Positions 1 to 8,096 of a stretch of DNA of 64,000 nucleotides are shown here, in pieces. The DNA is taken from contig DASRDB010000019.1 in NCBI GenBank assembly GCA_035652815.1, positions 1 to 64,000 on the forward strand, in the 5' to 3' direction. The position numbers and the translations under genes were made by a program. A model generated the notes under the pieces. That model saw nothing but the letters and a program-made list of their open reading frames with translations. It ran no database searches and was not told where the DNA came from. Position 1 is the stretch's first letter. Each line of letters begins with the position of its first letter. The stretch comes from DASRDB01 sp035652815. GTDB lineage: Bacteria; Chloroflexota; Ktedonobacteria; Ktedonobacterales; Ktedonobacteraceae.

Positions 1-1
1 C

Positions 2-388
2 TATGACATCGTCAAGAAGACGCTGGTGGAGAAACGACAGGTTATTCCCTGCCTGGCTGGCGTGGCCTCGGCGCAGATTGCGCCAAACGGCGACGTGTGG
101 GCCTGCTGCATCCGCGCCGAGTCGGTGGGCAACCTGCGCGATCACAACTACGATTTCCGTTCCGTCTGGACAACCGCCGAGGCCGATGAGATGCGCCGCA
201 GCATCAAGGCCCGCGAATGCTACTGCCCGCTAGCCAATGCTTCGTACACCAACATGCTCTGCCACGTGCCAACATCTGCAGGTGTCGCAGTTAATGTTGC
301 CCGAGGAGCCATCGCCGAGGCTCTTTCTCCAACTCATCGTGGTAAATCTGCCAAATTGCGTGAATTACCTGTAATCAATGAGGTGTAA
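2..388 (+). CDS. Radical SAM/SPASM-domain protein, C-terminal part (5' end outside window)
   Basis: The frame is open from base 2, so the gene enters from the left and only about 128 C-terminal residues are visible. They hold a SPASM-like auxiliary cluster segment: a Pro-Cys followed by an IAPNGDVWACC block, a GNLRD turn, then ECYC and a final LCH. Cys spacing of this kind, around 'PNGDV..C' and 'GNL.D', is typical of SPASM domains that bind extra Fe-S clusters in radical SAM enzymes maturing peptides, or of related sugar/cofactor enzymes. The catalytic CxxxCxxC core lies outside the window, so the substrate cannot be inferred. A 28-bp inverted repeat follows 38 bases after the stop. Confidence 0.7.
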   Translation, partial: YDIVKKTLVEKRQVIPCLAGVASAQIAPNGDVWACCIRAESVGNLRDHNYDFRSVWTTAEADEMRRSIKARECYCPLANASYTNMLCHVPTSAGVAVNVARGAIAEALSPTHRGKSAKLRELPVINEV

Positions 389-425
389 TGCCGGATGATG
401 CACGTTCGGAAAATGATTCTGCTCC

Positions 426-508
426 TGTAGGGACGCGCTTCATCGCGTCCACCTCCGCGCATTAATGGGCAACCGTTCGCGGTGGACGCGATGAAGCGCG
501 TCCCTACA
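426..508. repeat. Perfect 28-bp inverted repeat (GTAGGGACGCG family)
   Basis: Arms at 426-453 and 481-508 are exact reverse complements, separated by 27 bases. The outer end reads TGTAGGGACGCG. A related palindrome beginning GTAGGGACAGG occurs at 22084-22245, which points to a dispersed, possibly mobile repeat family. It could also act as a transcription terminator for the upstream gene, but no U-run follows. Confidence 0.8.
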
Positions 509-550
509 ACCATATCCCCTCTTTATTTGTTAAAGTTCATCATTGCGTCC

Positions 551-1030
551 CTATACCTTCCCAACAAGCGTAGCCCCGACATTTTCAATAAAGCCTTCCA
601 CTGCCGGGGTGTCTGCCTTCGGTAGTGGAAGCAGGATCAGCCGGTGGACGCCGAGGTCAGCAAACTGCTGGGCCGTCGTCCGGTCTATGGGTACGCGAGG
701 GGCTACACTGATTTCTAGTTTGTCCAGGTTCGCAGGGCGTGGATAGCGTTGCGCGGCTTCGCGCAGACCTGCGCTAGCGCGCCGTCTCTGACAGATCGAG
801 CGCGTACCCAACCAGCCATTGCCCTGTTCAGAAGAGTGCGCGTATGCGCGGGGATAAAGGTCAGGACAACGACCGGCTCAGGCTGGGATGGTGTAGCCGG
901 GATGCGCGACTGCCCATATCGAGTCCATGCCCGCGTTTTCAGCAGCCTGTGCTATCTGTACCATCGCTTCAGGTGTGCTACGCGCCCCCGAAAATACTGA
1001 AGTAAGCCCGAACTGGAGTTGAGTGGCCAT
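551..1030 (-). pseudogene. Remnant of a luciferase-like (LLM) F420-dependent oxidoreductase
   Basis: The minus strand starts at ATG 1030, behind a GGAG ribosome site seven bases upstream. It encodes MATQLQFGLTSVFSGARSTP and continues to AHPGYTIPA, the typical N-terminal barrel strand and helix of LLM-class oxidoreductases. A TGA at 878-880 ends it after about 50 residues. In the same frame, the sequence up to 551 encodes a recognisable LLM C-terminus (LEISVAPRVPIDRTTAQQF and LGVHRLILLPLP). Intact members have roughly 280-300 residues; here only about 160 codons lie between start and stop. Most of the central barrel is deleted and a stop is present, so this is a decayed gene. Confidence 0.65.
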
Positions 1031-1120
1031 TGAGTTACTCCATTTCTGTATCAAATATAGGGAATAAGATAACAGGCACAGTGATCTTTGGCAAATTTCC
1101 ATGCGGGATGGGAGGCTGGG

Positions 1121-1169
1121 AAAAGAGGTTGGGAAGACACCCCTTACGGGTGTCTTCCCAACCTCTTTT
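1121..1169. terminator. Long stem-loop terminator between pseudogene and glycosyltransferase
   Basis: A 22-bp stem (1121-1142 with 1148-1169) with a five-base loop carries an A-run on the left arm and a T-run on the right, so it could terminate transcription in both directions. It sits 31 bases beyond the stop of the minus-strand glycosyltransferase. The inner GGAAGACACCC/GGGTGTCTTCC core recurs at 16033-16060, so this may be a repeated element reused as a terminator. Confidence 0.75.
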
Positions 1170-1199
1170 TAAATGACACAAATGACAGAGGTCTTACAA

Positions 1200-2603
1200 C
1201 TACAAAAGCGATTCCAGTAACTGCGCTAAGTGCCTGCCAACCGCAGAAGCGTCAAAAGCCATCGCCAGGTTGTGGCGCGTTCCTTGCGCGGCCAGTTGTT
1301 CTTCGTCTGGGTGCAACAAAAAGTGAATCTCGCGCTTCACGGCGGCCTGTAGAATATCTTCCCTGAGATGTACAAAGCCGGTTTCATCAAGCATATAGTC
1401 CGCGTTGTTTCCCAGCGAAATGATGCCATCCGGCGGCAGCAGTGGCAGGATATCTGCCTCCATCACCGGATAGGCATGACAGACCACAACTCCCTTGCCG
1501 AGTGCGACCGCTTCGAGGAACTGGTTGCCGAACCCCTCTTGATAGCTTGGAAAGGTTAGCATATCAACGACTGAATATAGACTATAAAATGGAATCAGTT
1601 CAGGCTCACTCCGATAGGCGCTATCTGCCACGACTCGCTCTCCCAGGTACAATATGCGAACCCCCAATTCTTGGGCATAGGCGCGCAGCTTGTTGAAATA
1701 GGCCGCATTCTGTGGTTCATCCAACCCTGCCGCCTGCGGAAGCAGAACGAGCAAGCGTGTCTCCTCGTCGATTGTTCTCCTGTGTATTCCCCGGCCTGTT
1801 CCTGAAAAATCGCGCTTGCGCTGCTGCAAAGCGGCGGTAAATTGCAGGGCGACCTCGATGGCTTTTCTAGGGATGATGCGGGTCATCATGCCGATCACGA
1901 TATCGTTAGGACGCAGGCCCAGCTTTTCCCGCAAATTCGGTATCACTGCTGGCTGCACCGAAAAATCGAACGTATCAGGGATAACGGTGGCCTGGATACC
2001 AAAGTCGCGCAAAAGGCGCCGCTGCATCAGCGAATTAATCACGGCATGGTGGACGTTGGGAGATTGGTATAATAATGCCTGCTCAACGCGGTGTTGTATA
2101 TAAGGAAAGGGAATTTCGTAAATCTTCTTTCGGTCCCCTGGCACAAAATCATCCTCGAAGCTGAAGTCGTGGTGCTGCGCCAGGAAATGGACTTCTGGAT
2201 GGTTGGCAATGCATGCCGCCATGGCGGCGGTAGCGGCTGGATGGATCGGAAGCGAGAGGATATTGCGCAGGTGAATGACCTGGGGAGAGTAGCGTTGAAT
2301 GAACACATCCAGCGCGTTTTGAATTGTTTGAACCTGGGCCTCAAATGCCTCCTCAATGTCTGTGGCAGCTTGTACTCCCGATGTGTCATTCCCTTTAAGA
2401 GCCTGTACTCCAGGGGTCGTGTAATCGAGTTCTGGTATGCGAAAGCTCTCTGGCCTCTCGGCATCGGCGCTGCATTCAATCACCGTCCACCCCAGCTCAG
2501 ACAGGATGCGGCTATTCTCCTGTATTTGCAGCGAGACGCCGTCGGTGCGCCGCGTAAAAAAATGAAGCTCGGCAACTGTTTTGGGATGTTCTCGAAACGA
2601 CAT
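1200..2603 (-). CDS. GT-B fold glycosyltransferase (GT4-like)
   Basis: A 467-residue protein resembling GT4/GT1-type retaining glycosyltransferases that transfer a sugar from a nucleotide donor. The N-terminal half holds an acceptor-domain pattern (AELHFFTRRTDGVSLQIQ near the start, then FLAQHHDFSFEDDF). The C-terminal half shows the donor-domain entry IVIGMMTRIIPRKAIEVAL and the E-rich nucleotide-sugar motif FPSYQEGFGNQFLEAVALGK. A longer reading from 2654 is possible, but ATG 2603 has an AGGGGAG ribosome site. It is monocistronic, far from the large polysaccharide island, so its acceptor is unknown. A strong hairpin follows the stop. Confidence 0.75.
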   Translation of the reverse strand: MSFREHPKTVAELHFFTRRTDGVSLQIQENSRILSELGWTVIECSADAERPESFRIPELDYTTPGVQALKGNDTSGVQAATDIEEAFEAQVQTIQNALDVFIQRYSPQVIHLRNILSLPIHPAATAAMAACIANHPEVHFLAQHHDFSFEDDFVPGDRKKIYEIPFPYIQHRVEQALLYQSPNVHHAVINSLMQRRLLRDFGIQATVIPDTFDFSVQPAVIPNLREKLGLRPNDIVIGMMTRIIPRKAIEVALQFTAALQQRKRDFSGTGRGIHRRTIDEETRLLVLLPQAAGLDEPQNAAYFNKLRAYAQELGVRILYLGERVVADSAYRSEPELIPFYSLYSVVDMLTFPSYQEGFGNQFLEAVALGKGVVVCHAYPVMEADILPLLPPDGIISLGNNADYMLDETGFVHLREDILQAAVKREIHFLLHPDEEQLAAQGTRHNLAMAFDASAVGRHLAQLLESLL

Positions 2604-2752
2604 TATGGTTGGCTCCCCTATCTGCTTAGTATGCTCAGTTTTCAATGGTACCATATTTTTTAAAAAAGGTGGGTTTACGTTTCAATAGTGCCTATTTTTG
2701 CCGACCCATCCCAGGACAGGCACTCACCTCACAGTCGCCCCACCCCCTGTCC

Positions 2753-4072
2753 CTACAGTTTGGTCTGCTCGATTAGCTTCATCGTGACGTATTCCTTTAG
2801 AGCGGGTTGGAGGGTGAATTTGCCGGGTTCGCGGGTTTCTAGAAGAGAGCGACGACGCAAGGAAGCGAGGGCTTCGAGATAGCCCGTTGATACTCGATGC
2901 GCCAGTTTTTGCCGCAAGCTCTCCAGAGACAGCGCCTCTTGCTCGATGGCAAGCCGGTACATGATCTCTTTTTCCGGGGCGGTTAGACGATGAAATTGTT
3001 GAGCGAGCAATTCATAGACCGCTCCGACGACAATGATTTTTTCCTCCAGAAACCTGGCGATATCACCCCCAAATACTTCTTGAATAAGTGCTGAGACAGC
3101 TTGTAAAGCCAGTGGATTGCCTGAATAACGTTTGATCAGGGTTTGCTGGTGAATCTCTGAACCAATCAAACCTTTGTTTCGCAATAGATGCTCTCCTGCA
3201 TCAAGTGGTAGACCGGAGAGGCGCAGGTAGCGTACAGGCCCGCTTTTCCCTTCCAGGAGAGCTACTTCTTTGGGTTTCTCGCGGCTTATTAACAAGAGGC
3301 AGCTCGAGTGTTGCGTTTCTCCAACTTGTTGCAGCAGCCTGCCGTAAGCCGCGTATTCCTCGCGATAGCATCCGACTGGTCGGCCCGGTTGCAAGATAGA
3401 TTCGAAGCCATCCAGCACCAGCAGGCAACTGTGGTCGCGCAGGTATTGGATGAACAGGGCGATCAATTCATGGGTAACCTCTGGTAAATCAAGGCCCTGC
3501 TGATGGGCGATCAGGCACTGTTTGAGCCACGATTCCAGGGGAGGCTGGTCTTCAAGAGGGCACCAGAAGACATATTCGAAGGTCTGTTTGATATCCGCTA
3601 CCACCTGTCTGGCTACGGCTGTTTTCCCTATCCCTCCCATTCCCAGTATTGCCACGATTTGACAATGATCTTCTTTTATCCAACGAGCCAGCCGCGTGCA
3701 TTCTTTGTCGCGTCCAGGCAAGTGGGTAACTTGAGGAATATCGCTCCGGTCTTTTTGCGCTCCAGTGAATTCATCCACGCTTCTCTCTTTTAGGACTGGT
3801 GGCTGCAGGGTAGTTTCCTTTACCAGTCCTAGCTCTTGAGCATTTTTTCTAAAGAGTTTACAAAGCTCGCGCCGGTAATGCGGACGCGGGAAACCTCGCC
3901 CGTTTTCCCACCGATTCACCGTTTTTAGATCGCAGCCCAGCTTCTCCGCGAGATCGGCCTGCGACCAGCCCTGCAATTCGCGCTCACGAAGCAACTGCAC
4001 GTGAAAGGGAATCCCTGTTATCACCCTGTGGCTTACAGAATGATCGGGAATGCACTTTTCAAAGACCTTCAT
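2753..4072 (-). CDS. HTH (XRE)-NB-ARC STAND regulator without repeat domain
   Basis: 439 residues. An XRE/Cro-type HTH is at about 25-85 (WSQADLAEKLGCDLKTVNRW). An NB-ARC/AP-ATPase follows, with Walker A GMGGIGKT at 144-151 and Walker B CLLVLDG at 216-222, and then a winged-helix region near 360-435. Unlike most STAND proteins it stops right after the winged helix; no TPR, WD40 or LRR sensor follows. It may sense through another protein or be a shortened paralogue of the HTH-NB-ARC-TPR gene at 5154-7442. The start has a GAGGA site. It is transcribed divergently from the first small peptide gene, so direct control across the AT-rich 4073-4295 interval is plausible but inferred. Confidence 0.85.
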   Translation of the reverse strand: MKVFEKCIPDHSVSHRVITGIPFHVQLLRERELQGWSQADLAEKLGCDLKTVNRWENGRGFPRPHYRRELCKLFRKNAQELGLVKETTLQPPVLKERSVDEFTGAQKDRSDIPQVTHLPGRDKECTRLARWIKEDHCQIVAILGMGGIGKTAVARQVVADIKQTFEYVFWCPLEDQPPLESWLKQCLIAHQQGLDLPEVTHELIALFIQYLRDHSCLLVLDGFESILQPGRPVGCYREEYAAYGRLLQQVGETQHSSCLLLISREKPKEVALLEGKSGPVRYLRLSGLPLDAGEHLLRNKGLIGSEIHQQTLIKRYSGNPLALQAVSALIQEVFGGDIARFLEEKIIVVGAVYELLAQQFHRLTAPEKEIMYRLAIEQEALSLESLRQKLAHRVSTGYLEALASLRRRSLLETREPGKFTLQPALKEYVTMKLIEQTKL

Positions 4073-4295
4073 TGATTATTCCTCATAAATGCCTCATGAA
4101 CGTCCATATATTCTATAAATTATTATAGCATATATAATTTTATTTTGGTATATACTTGCCCAATAATTAAAGTTATACTTTCATTGTGATCTGAAACGAT
4201 GGGCCCATCCGATGAAGAACACGCTTATCCCTGAGCTACAGGGACTGATGAACCGAATGTTGTTGCTGAAGAAAAGCGGCCAGAAAGGATTTCTC

Positions 4296-4502
4296 GTGAA
4301 CAAATTCCGCTCTACCCTCGTCGCCCTCGTCGCGCTGTTGAGCCTGATTGGGCCATCGTTCCTGGCGGGACCTCTGACCAATGTCGCTTCCGGTGTGCAG
4401 GCCCGCTCGATCCACTCGTCCTATGTGACGGGCAAAGCCGCCGGATCAATGGCTGTCAAGCGCAATGGGCCTTGTCCCACAGGTGGGGGGAGTGACTGTT
4501 AG
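4296..4502 (+). CDS. Small secreted peptide, copy 1 (68 aa, KR-GPCP tail)
   Basis: I take GTG 4296, with a GAAAGGA site six bases upstream, rather than the in-frame ATG at 4212, which lacks one. That choice gives 68 residues, exactly the length of the second copy. The N-terminus (MNKFRSTLV then a hydrophobic run to about residue 27) is a likely signal peptide. The conserved middle contains HSSYVT. The C-terminus is Lys-Arg followed by NGPCPTGGGSDC. My alignment with the copy at 4916 gives 48 of 68 identical residues. I know of no named family. A pro-peptide cleaved at the dibasic site and closed by a Cys60-Cys68 disulfide is an inference. Confidence 0.65.
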   Translation: MNKFRSTLVALVALLSLIGPSFLAGPLTNVASGVQARSIHSSYVTGKAAGSMAVKRNGPCPTGGGSDC

Positions 4503-4532
4503 ATTAAAGCGATGTGTTGAGACAGGCAACAC

Positions 4533-4576
4533 AGAGATGGAACAGGATGATTGTGCTATCATCCTGTTCCATCTCT
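4533..4576. terminator. Stem-loop after peptide copy 1
   Basis: A perfect 18-bp stem (4533-4550 with 4559-4576), eight-base loop, 30 bases after the stop of peptide copy 1. The core GGAACAGGATGAT / ATCATCCTGTTCC is the same as in the hairpin after copy 2, so the terminator belongs to the duplicated unit. There is no clear U-run. Confidence 0.65.
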
Positions 4577-4792
4577 ATGTTGCTCACCATACTATCAATT
4601 GTTTGAGAGTTAGCTTCATGCTCTCATTGAGATTTTCGTTCTTTTGGCTCCTGATTTTTGCTCTGATGTCAACAAAAATTCCTTGATGAGTATGTTTTGT
4701 ATTCGATCGTTTTGCTCATTCAACAAACTTACTATGCTTGCCGCTTTCGATGATCAATCTAACATCGATTATTTCGGTTTTTTACATAACCA

Positions 4793-4821
4793 TTGACATA
4801 GTATCGCTTCCTTGGTACACT
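4793..4821 (+). promoter_or_regulatory. Sigma-70-type promoter of peptide copy 2
   Basis: TTGACA (4793-4798), 17-base spacer, TACACT (4816-4821). This is close to consensus and lies about 95 bases upstream of the GTG start at 4916, giving a 5' leader of roughly 88 bases. It implies that copy 2 is transcribed independently of copy 1. Confidence 0.6.
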
Positions 4822-4915
4822 GACATTCACGATCTGGTCAATATCATGTACTTCAATGTAAGGACAGGTAAAGCAAACGCCAGTTGTTTGCAAAGCAGCC
4901 AGAAAAGGAGCTTTC

Positions 4916-5122
4916 GTGAACAAATTCCGCTCTACTCTAGTCACCTTAGCCCTGCTATTGAGCCTGAGTGCGCCATCATTCCTGTTAGGACCATTGAGCA
5001 ACATCGCTTCCGGTTTGCAGGTTCGTTCGGTCCATTCGTCCTATGTGACGAGCAAAGCGGCTCGACCTGTTGCTATCAAGCGCTATGGCCCTTGCCCAGC
5101 AGGTGGAGCATGGGATTGCTAG
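4916..5122 (+). CDS. Small secreted peptide, copy 2 (68 aa, KR-GPCP tail)
   Basis: GTG start with an AAAAGGAG site. It encodes 68 residues: a signal-peptide-like N-terminus, the conserved HSSYVT block, then Lys-Arg and the 12-residue tail YGPCPAGGAWDC. Cys60 and Cys68, the GPCP turn, the GG pair and the final Asp-Cys match copy 1. The hydrophobic core varies conservatively (Val/Ile, Ala/Leu). Ribosome-site bases and the first 27 coding bases are also nearly identical, so the two genes arose by a tandem duplication with a period of about 620 bases. It lies convergent to the HTH-NB-ARC-TPR gene. Function is unknown; a signalling peptide is the most attractive guess. Confidence 0.65.
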   Translation: MNKFRSTLVTLALLLSLSAPSFLLGPLSNIASGLQVRSVHSSYVTSKAARPVAIKRYGPCPAGGAWDC

Positions 5123-5153
5123 ATCGAAGCAACGGGGTTAAGTCATAATCGGA

Positions 5154-7442
5154 TCATCGTTGGGGCGGAACAGGATGATCATCTTCATCATCCTGTTTCG
5201 CCACTTTTTGGCTAACAATTTTGTTCAAGTGTTCACGGTAAGTAAGTGTATCCAGATGTTCAGTGCCAAGTATTTTTTCAGCGATAGCTAGTGCTTTTTC
5301 ACAAAGGGACTTTGCTTTTAGGTAGTGTCCCTGTGCAAAGGCGATTGTGGCAAGGCCATTAAGCCTTTCAGCAACAGTGGGATGCTCTAGTCCAAACTTT
5401 TTCTCGAGCAGAGCGAGGGATTGCTTCCAGAGCGCCTCAGCTCTTTCAGACTTTCCTTGTTCATAAGAAAGCTTTGCGAGGAGACTCAGATTATGGGCAA
5501 TAAGGGGATGTTCAGGTTCCAGAACTCGTTCAGCGGTTGAGAGGGTCTGCTGTAAAAGTTGTTCGGCTTGTTCATATTTACGCTGATCAGCATAGAGATT
5601 TGCCAGATTGAGAAGAGTAATCAAGGTTTCAGGATGTTCTGAGCCGAGCAACTTTTTACGGACTTTGAGCGCTCTCTGTACAAGAGGCTCTGCTTGCTCG
5701 TATTTCCCGAGGGAACGGTAAAGCACACTTAAGTTATTGAGGCTTTCGGCTGTTGCCTCGTGGACCGGTCCCAGAGTCTTTTCTCGGATGATGAGGGCTT
5801 GCTGATGGAACTCTTGTGCTTGTGAGTAGTCACCCCGGTTTCGAGCGAGTATTGCCAGTCTGTTAAGGCTTTCGGCTACGTCGGGATGTTCTGGGCCGAG
5901 GATTTGCTGGCGAATTGCCAGGGCTTGCTCATGGAGCGCCTGGGACTGGGGATGAAAGCCATGATAATAGAGAAAGGCTCCGGCCTGGAAGAGCAACTGC
6001 GCCGCTTCTGGGAAGGAGAGCTGATACTGGGTGATAAGCGTGGCGCATTCCTGGACGTGTGGCAGGTAGTAGTGATGGGTGTTGTCAGTGCCGTAGTCGG
6101 TCTTCGGGAAGGCGGCATTGACAGCCCGCACTGTGCGTTCGGCCCAGAGGCGTTGCGTGGCTTGATCCAGGCTGTCTTTGAGGACGACTTGCACGAGGCG
6201 ATGAATGCTGAGCGTGCGCGCGGGCAGCTCGCGCCGTATCAGGGAGTAGCGTTGCAACAGCTCTAACGCTTTGTTCAGTTGAGAGGAATCATCTGCCACG
6301 AACTCCAGGTTGGGGCCGAGTTCAGCGGCTCCTTGCGCCAGCAATTCTTCGGGGATGGCGTCTGGGGCGAGGAAGGCGCAGAGGTATAATAGCCCGGCGG
6401 CGGCTGGACTCTGCTCTTTGATCTGCTGAAACGAAAGCGCCCAGGTGGCGGCGACGCTGTCGGGGTAATCGAACAGAAGGTAGCTGTGGCGCGCAAGTAG
6501 TTCCTTGCGCTGCGTCTCGTAGCGATGCAGGTAATCGTCCAGGTTGCAGCGTGTTTCCTCTATGTAAGAGGCGGCCTGAATGATGGCCAGAGGCAGGCCT
6601 GCCATCTCGTGTACGATCCGTTCGGCGGCGGCGAGATCAGCAGCCAGCGCCTGTTCCAGTCTGGCGAACTTGCCCAGCCGTCTGGTCCAACGCAATAGCA
6701 GCAAACTGCCATCTGCTGGCGTCAGTTGCTCTACTTCGATATTGGCGGCAATGTTGTCTGTCGCCTGTGCGCGGGTGGTGAAAAGGATGTATCCGTGATG
6801 CTGCGAGGGCAGAAACTCCTGCGCCAGGAGCAGGTCGTCAGCGTTGTCAAGAATGAGCAACCAGCCCTCGTTTTCTGCCAGCCAGCGCTTGACCTCTGCG
6901 ATGACCTGTTGTTGCTCCTGCGCATCTTTTTCTGGCAGTTCGAGCAGGTGAGCCAGTTCTACATAGTCGGCGATAAGCGTATCGCGGCTGGCAGCGCGTA
7001 TCCAGAAGACATGGGCATACTCATTCCCATAGAGAAAGACATATTCGGCGGCGGTCTGCGTTTTTCCAACGCCTCCCAGGCCATAGAGCGCCTGGGGCTG
7101 CGTCGGGGCAGCTTTTCCTGTAGTCGAGAGTCGCTCGTAAAGCAAGTCCAGCAGAGCCTGGCGTCCTGTGAAGAACGGATTGCGCGTAATGGGAACGTTC
7201 CATATCCGGGGGGATCGTGATAAAGGTTGCGTTTGCACCAGACCAAGCTCGGCAGGCGTTTTATCGAAAAATTCACTCAGTTGCCTAAGAAAGTAGGGAC
7301 CTGGATGTCTGCCATTTTCCCAGCGACTGACCATCACATCAGTAGTCCCTATCAGCTCTGCCAGTTCTTTCTGAGACAAGCCTTTTTCCTTGCGCGCCTG
7401 CCGCAAGGGAGAATAATGGGAGTTTTTTTTGTTGTTACTCAC
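5154..7442 (-). CDS. HTH (XRE)-NB-ARC-TPR STAND regulator
   Basis: 762 residues from a GTG with a GGGGAAAG site. An XRE-type HTH is at about 10-70 (LSQKELAELIGTTDVMVSRW). The NB-ARC ATPase has Walker A GLGGVGKT at 121-128 and Walker B WLLILDNADD near 193-202. From about residue 470 there are at least six kinesin-light-chain-type TPRs of about 42 residues (LGPEHPDVAESLNRLAIL pattern). TPR arrays of this kind bind peptides or proteins in AfsR-like and RRNPP-like regulators. The last codons (DDEDDHPVPPQR) lie inside the terminator hairpin of peptide copy 2, a tight convergent arrangement. A peptide ligand from the neighbouring genes is a testable inference. Confidence 0.9.
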   Translation of the reverse strand: MSNNKKNSHYSPLRQARKEKGLSQKELAELIGTTDVMVSRWENGRHPGPYFLRQLSEFFDKTPAELGLVQTQPLSRSPRIWNVPITRNPFFTGRQALLDLLYERLSTTGKAAPTQPQALYGLGGVGKTQTAAEYVFLYGNEYAHVFWIRAASRDTLIADYVELAHLLELPEKDAQEQQQVIAEVKRWLAENEGWLLILDNADDLLLAQEFLPSQHHGYILFTTRAQATDNIAANIEVEQLTPADGSLLLLRWTRRLGKFARLEQALAADLAAAERIVHEMAGLPLAIIQAASYIEETRCNLDDYLHRYETQRKELLARHSYLLFDYPDSVAATWALSFQQIKEQSPAAAGLLYLCAFLAPDAIPEELLAQGAAELGPNLEFVADDSSQLNKALELLQRYSLIRRELPARTLSIHRLVQVVLKDSLDQATQRLWAERTVRAVNAAFPKTDYGTDNTHHYYLPHVQECATLITQYQLSFPEAAQLLFQAGAFLYYHGFHPQSQALHEQALAIRQQILGPEHPDVAESLNRLAILARNRGDYSQAQEFHQQALIIREKTLGPVHEATAESLNNLSVLYRSLGKYEQAEPLVQRALKVRKKLLGSEHPETLITLLNLANLYADQRKYEQAEQLLQQTLSTAERVLEPEHPLIAHNLSLLAKLSYEQGKSERAEALWKQSLALLEKKFGLEHPTVAERLNGLATIAFAQGHYLKAKSLCEKALAIAEKILGTEHLDTLTYREHLNKIVSQKVAKQDDEDDHPVPPQR
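5164..5202. terminator. Stem-loop shared by peptide copy 2 and the 3' end of the TPR regulator
   Basis: 16-bp arms (5164-5179 with 5187-5202, one G-T pair), seven-base loop, followed by ACTTTTTG on the plus strand. It terminates peptide copy 2 and at the same time encodes the acidic C-terminus of the minus-strand regulator. Its core matches the hairpin at 4533-4576. Confidence 0.7.
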
Positions 7443-7801
7443 GCTCGTCTTTCCCCCAGTAGCCTTCTAACATATACCGAACAAGAACATTACTCGAACT
7501 AACATCTGACTTTGTTAAGTTTTTGATAAGAATTTTTATATACATCAGGCATAGCTTATGGCATACTCTACCTTAGAAATGTGAAGACTGCTTACCTCCA
7601 CTTGCAAATAGGCGCGGTCTCCATTTCTCAAATGAATATTGGTAGTCCGCTTGCCTGGTAAATGCCCAGACGGCGAAACGAGTTGATGATATTCTATTCA
7701 CTTTTTCAAGCCGATGCAATATTTTGTTGCAAAGGCGATCATCAATGCGCTGTGGGCATGCTCAACGGCGGAAAGAACCTGCTACAGGGGGGAAAGAAAT
7801 T
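7443..7801. other. Intergenic, no gene recognised
   Basis: 359 bases between the divergent TPR regulator and the small ORF at 7802. The left part is AT-rich and probably carries the regulator's promoter, but I could not fix convincing -35/-10 boxes. Short ORFs read through the right half, without ribosome sites of their own. Confidence 0.4.
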
Positions 7802-8023
7802 ATGTGCGAAATCCACATCCGAGTCGAGTGTTCTGAGAGCGTCATTGATGCGCTTGTAGGAAGCGCAAAGAGGACCGAGCTTGCCGTCGAGAGTATTGTG
7901 AGTACAGCTTTATTGGATGTATTTGATACGGTACACGTGAAAGATGTTACCGTCCTTTCTCCCCAGAATGGAATGGAAGAGGAAGAGGTAGAGAGTGGAG
8001 TGGATGGGTCTATTGGGGAATAA
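7802..8023 (+). CDS. Small hypothetical protein, acidic C-terminus
   Basis: 73 residues from ATG 7802, preceded by a GGGGGGAAAG purine tract. The ORF remains open further upstream, but this is the start with a ribosome site. The N-terminal 50 residues look like a compact alpha/beta unit (VECSESVIDALVGSAKRTEL). The end is rich in Glu and Asp. I do not recognise a family. It converges on the DUF4231-like gene, with a shared stem-loop between them. Confidence 0.45.
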   Translation: MCEIHIRVECSESVIDALVGSAKRTELAVESIVSTALLDVFDTVHVKDVTVLSPQNGMEEEEVESGVDGSIGE

Positions 8024-8031
8024 TCAGGAAA

Positions 8032-8082
8032 GCCATTTCCCTGTTTGTACCATAAAGAGATCAACACAAATAGGGAAGTGGC
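8032..8082. terminator. Bidirectional stem-loop terminator
   Basis: 17-base arms at 8032-8048 and 8066-8082 pair with two G-T-type mismatches. The element lies between two convergent genes (stops at 8023 and 8097), and a T-rich run (TTCTTGTTTATTTTT) follows on the plus strand. Confidence 0.55.
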
Positions 8083-8096
8083 GTTCTTGTTTATTT

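Noticed and set aside
426..508. CRISPR or attachment site
   Set aside because: A single palindrome pair with no regular spacers, no integrase gene and no tRNA next to it.
4212..4295. N-terminal extension of peptide copy 1 from ATG 4212
   Set aside because: No ribosome site at that ATG. The GTG at 4296 has one, and copy 2 begins at exactly the same residue.
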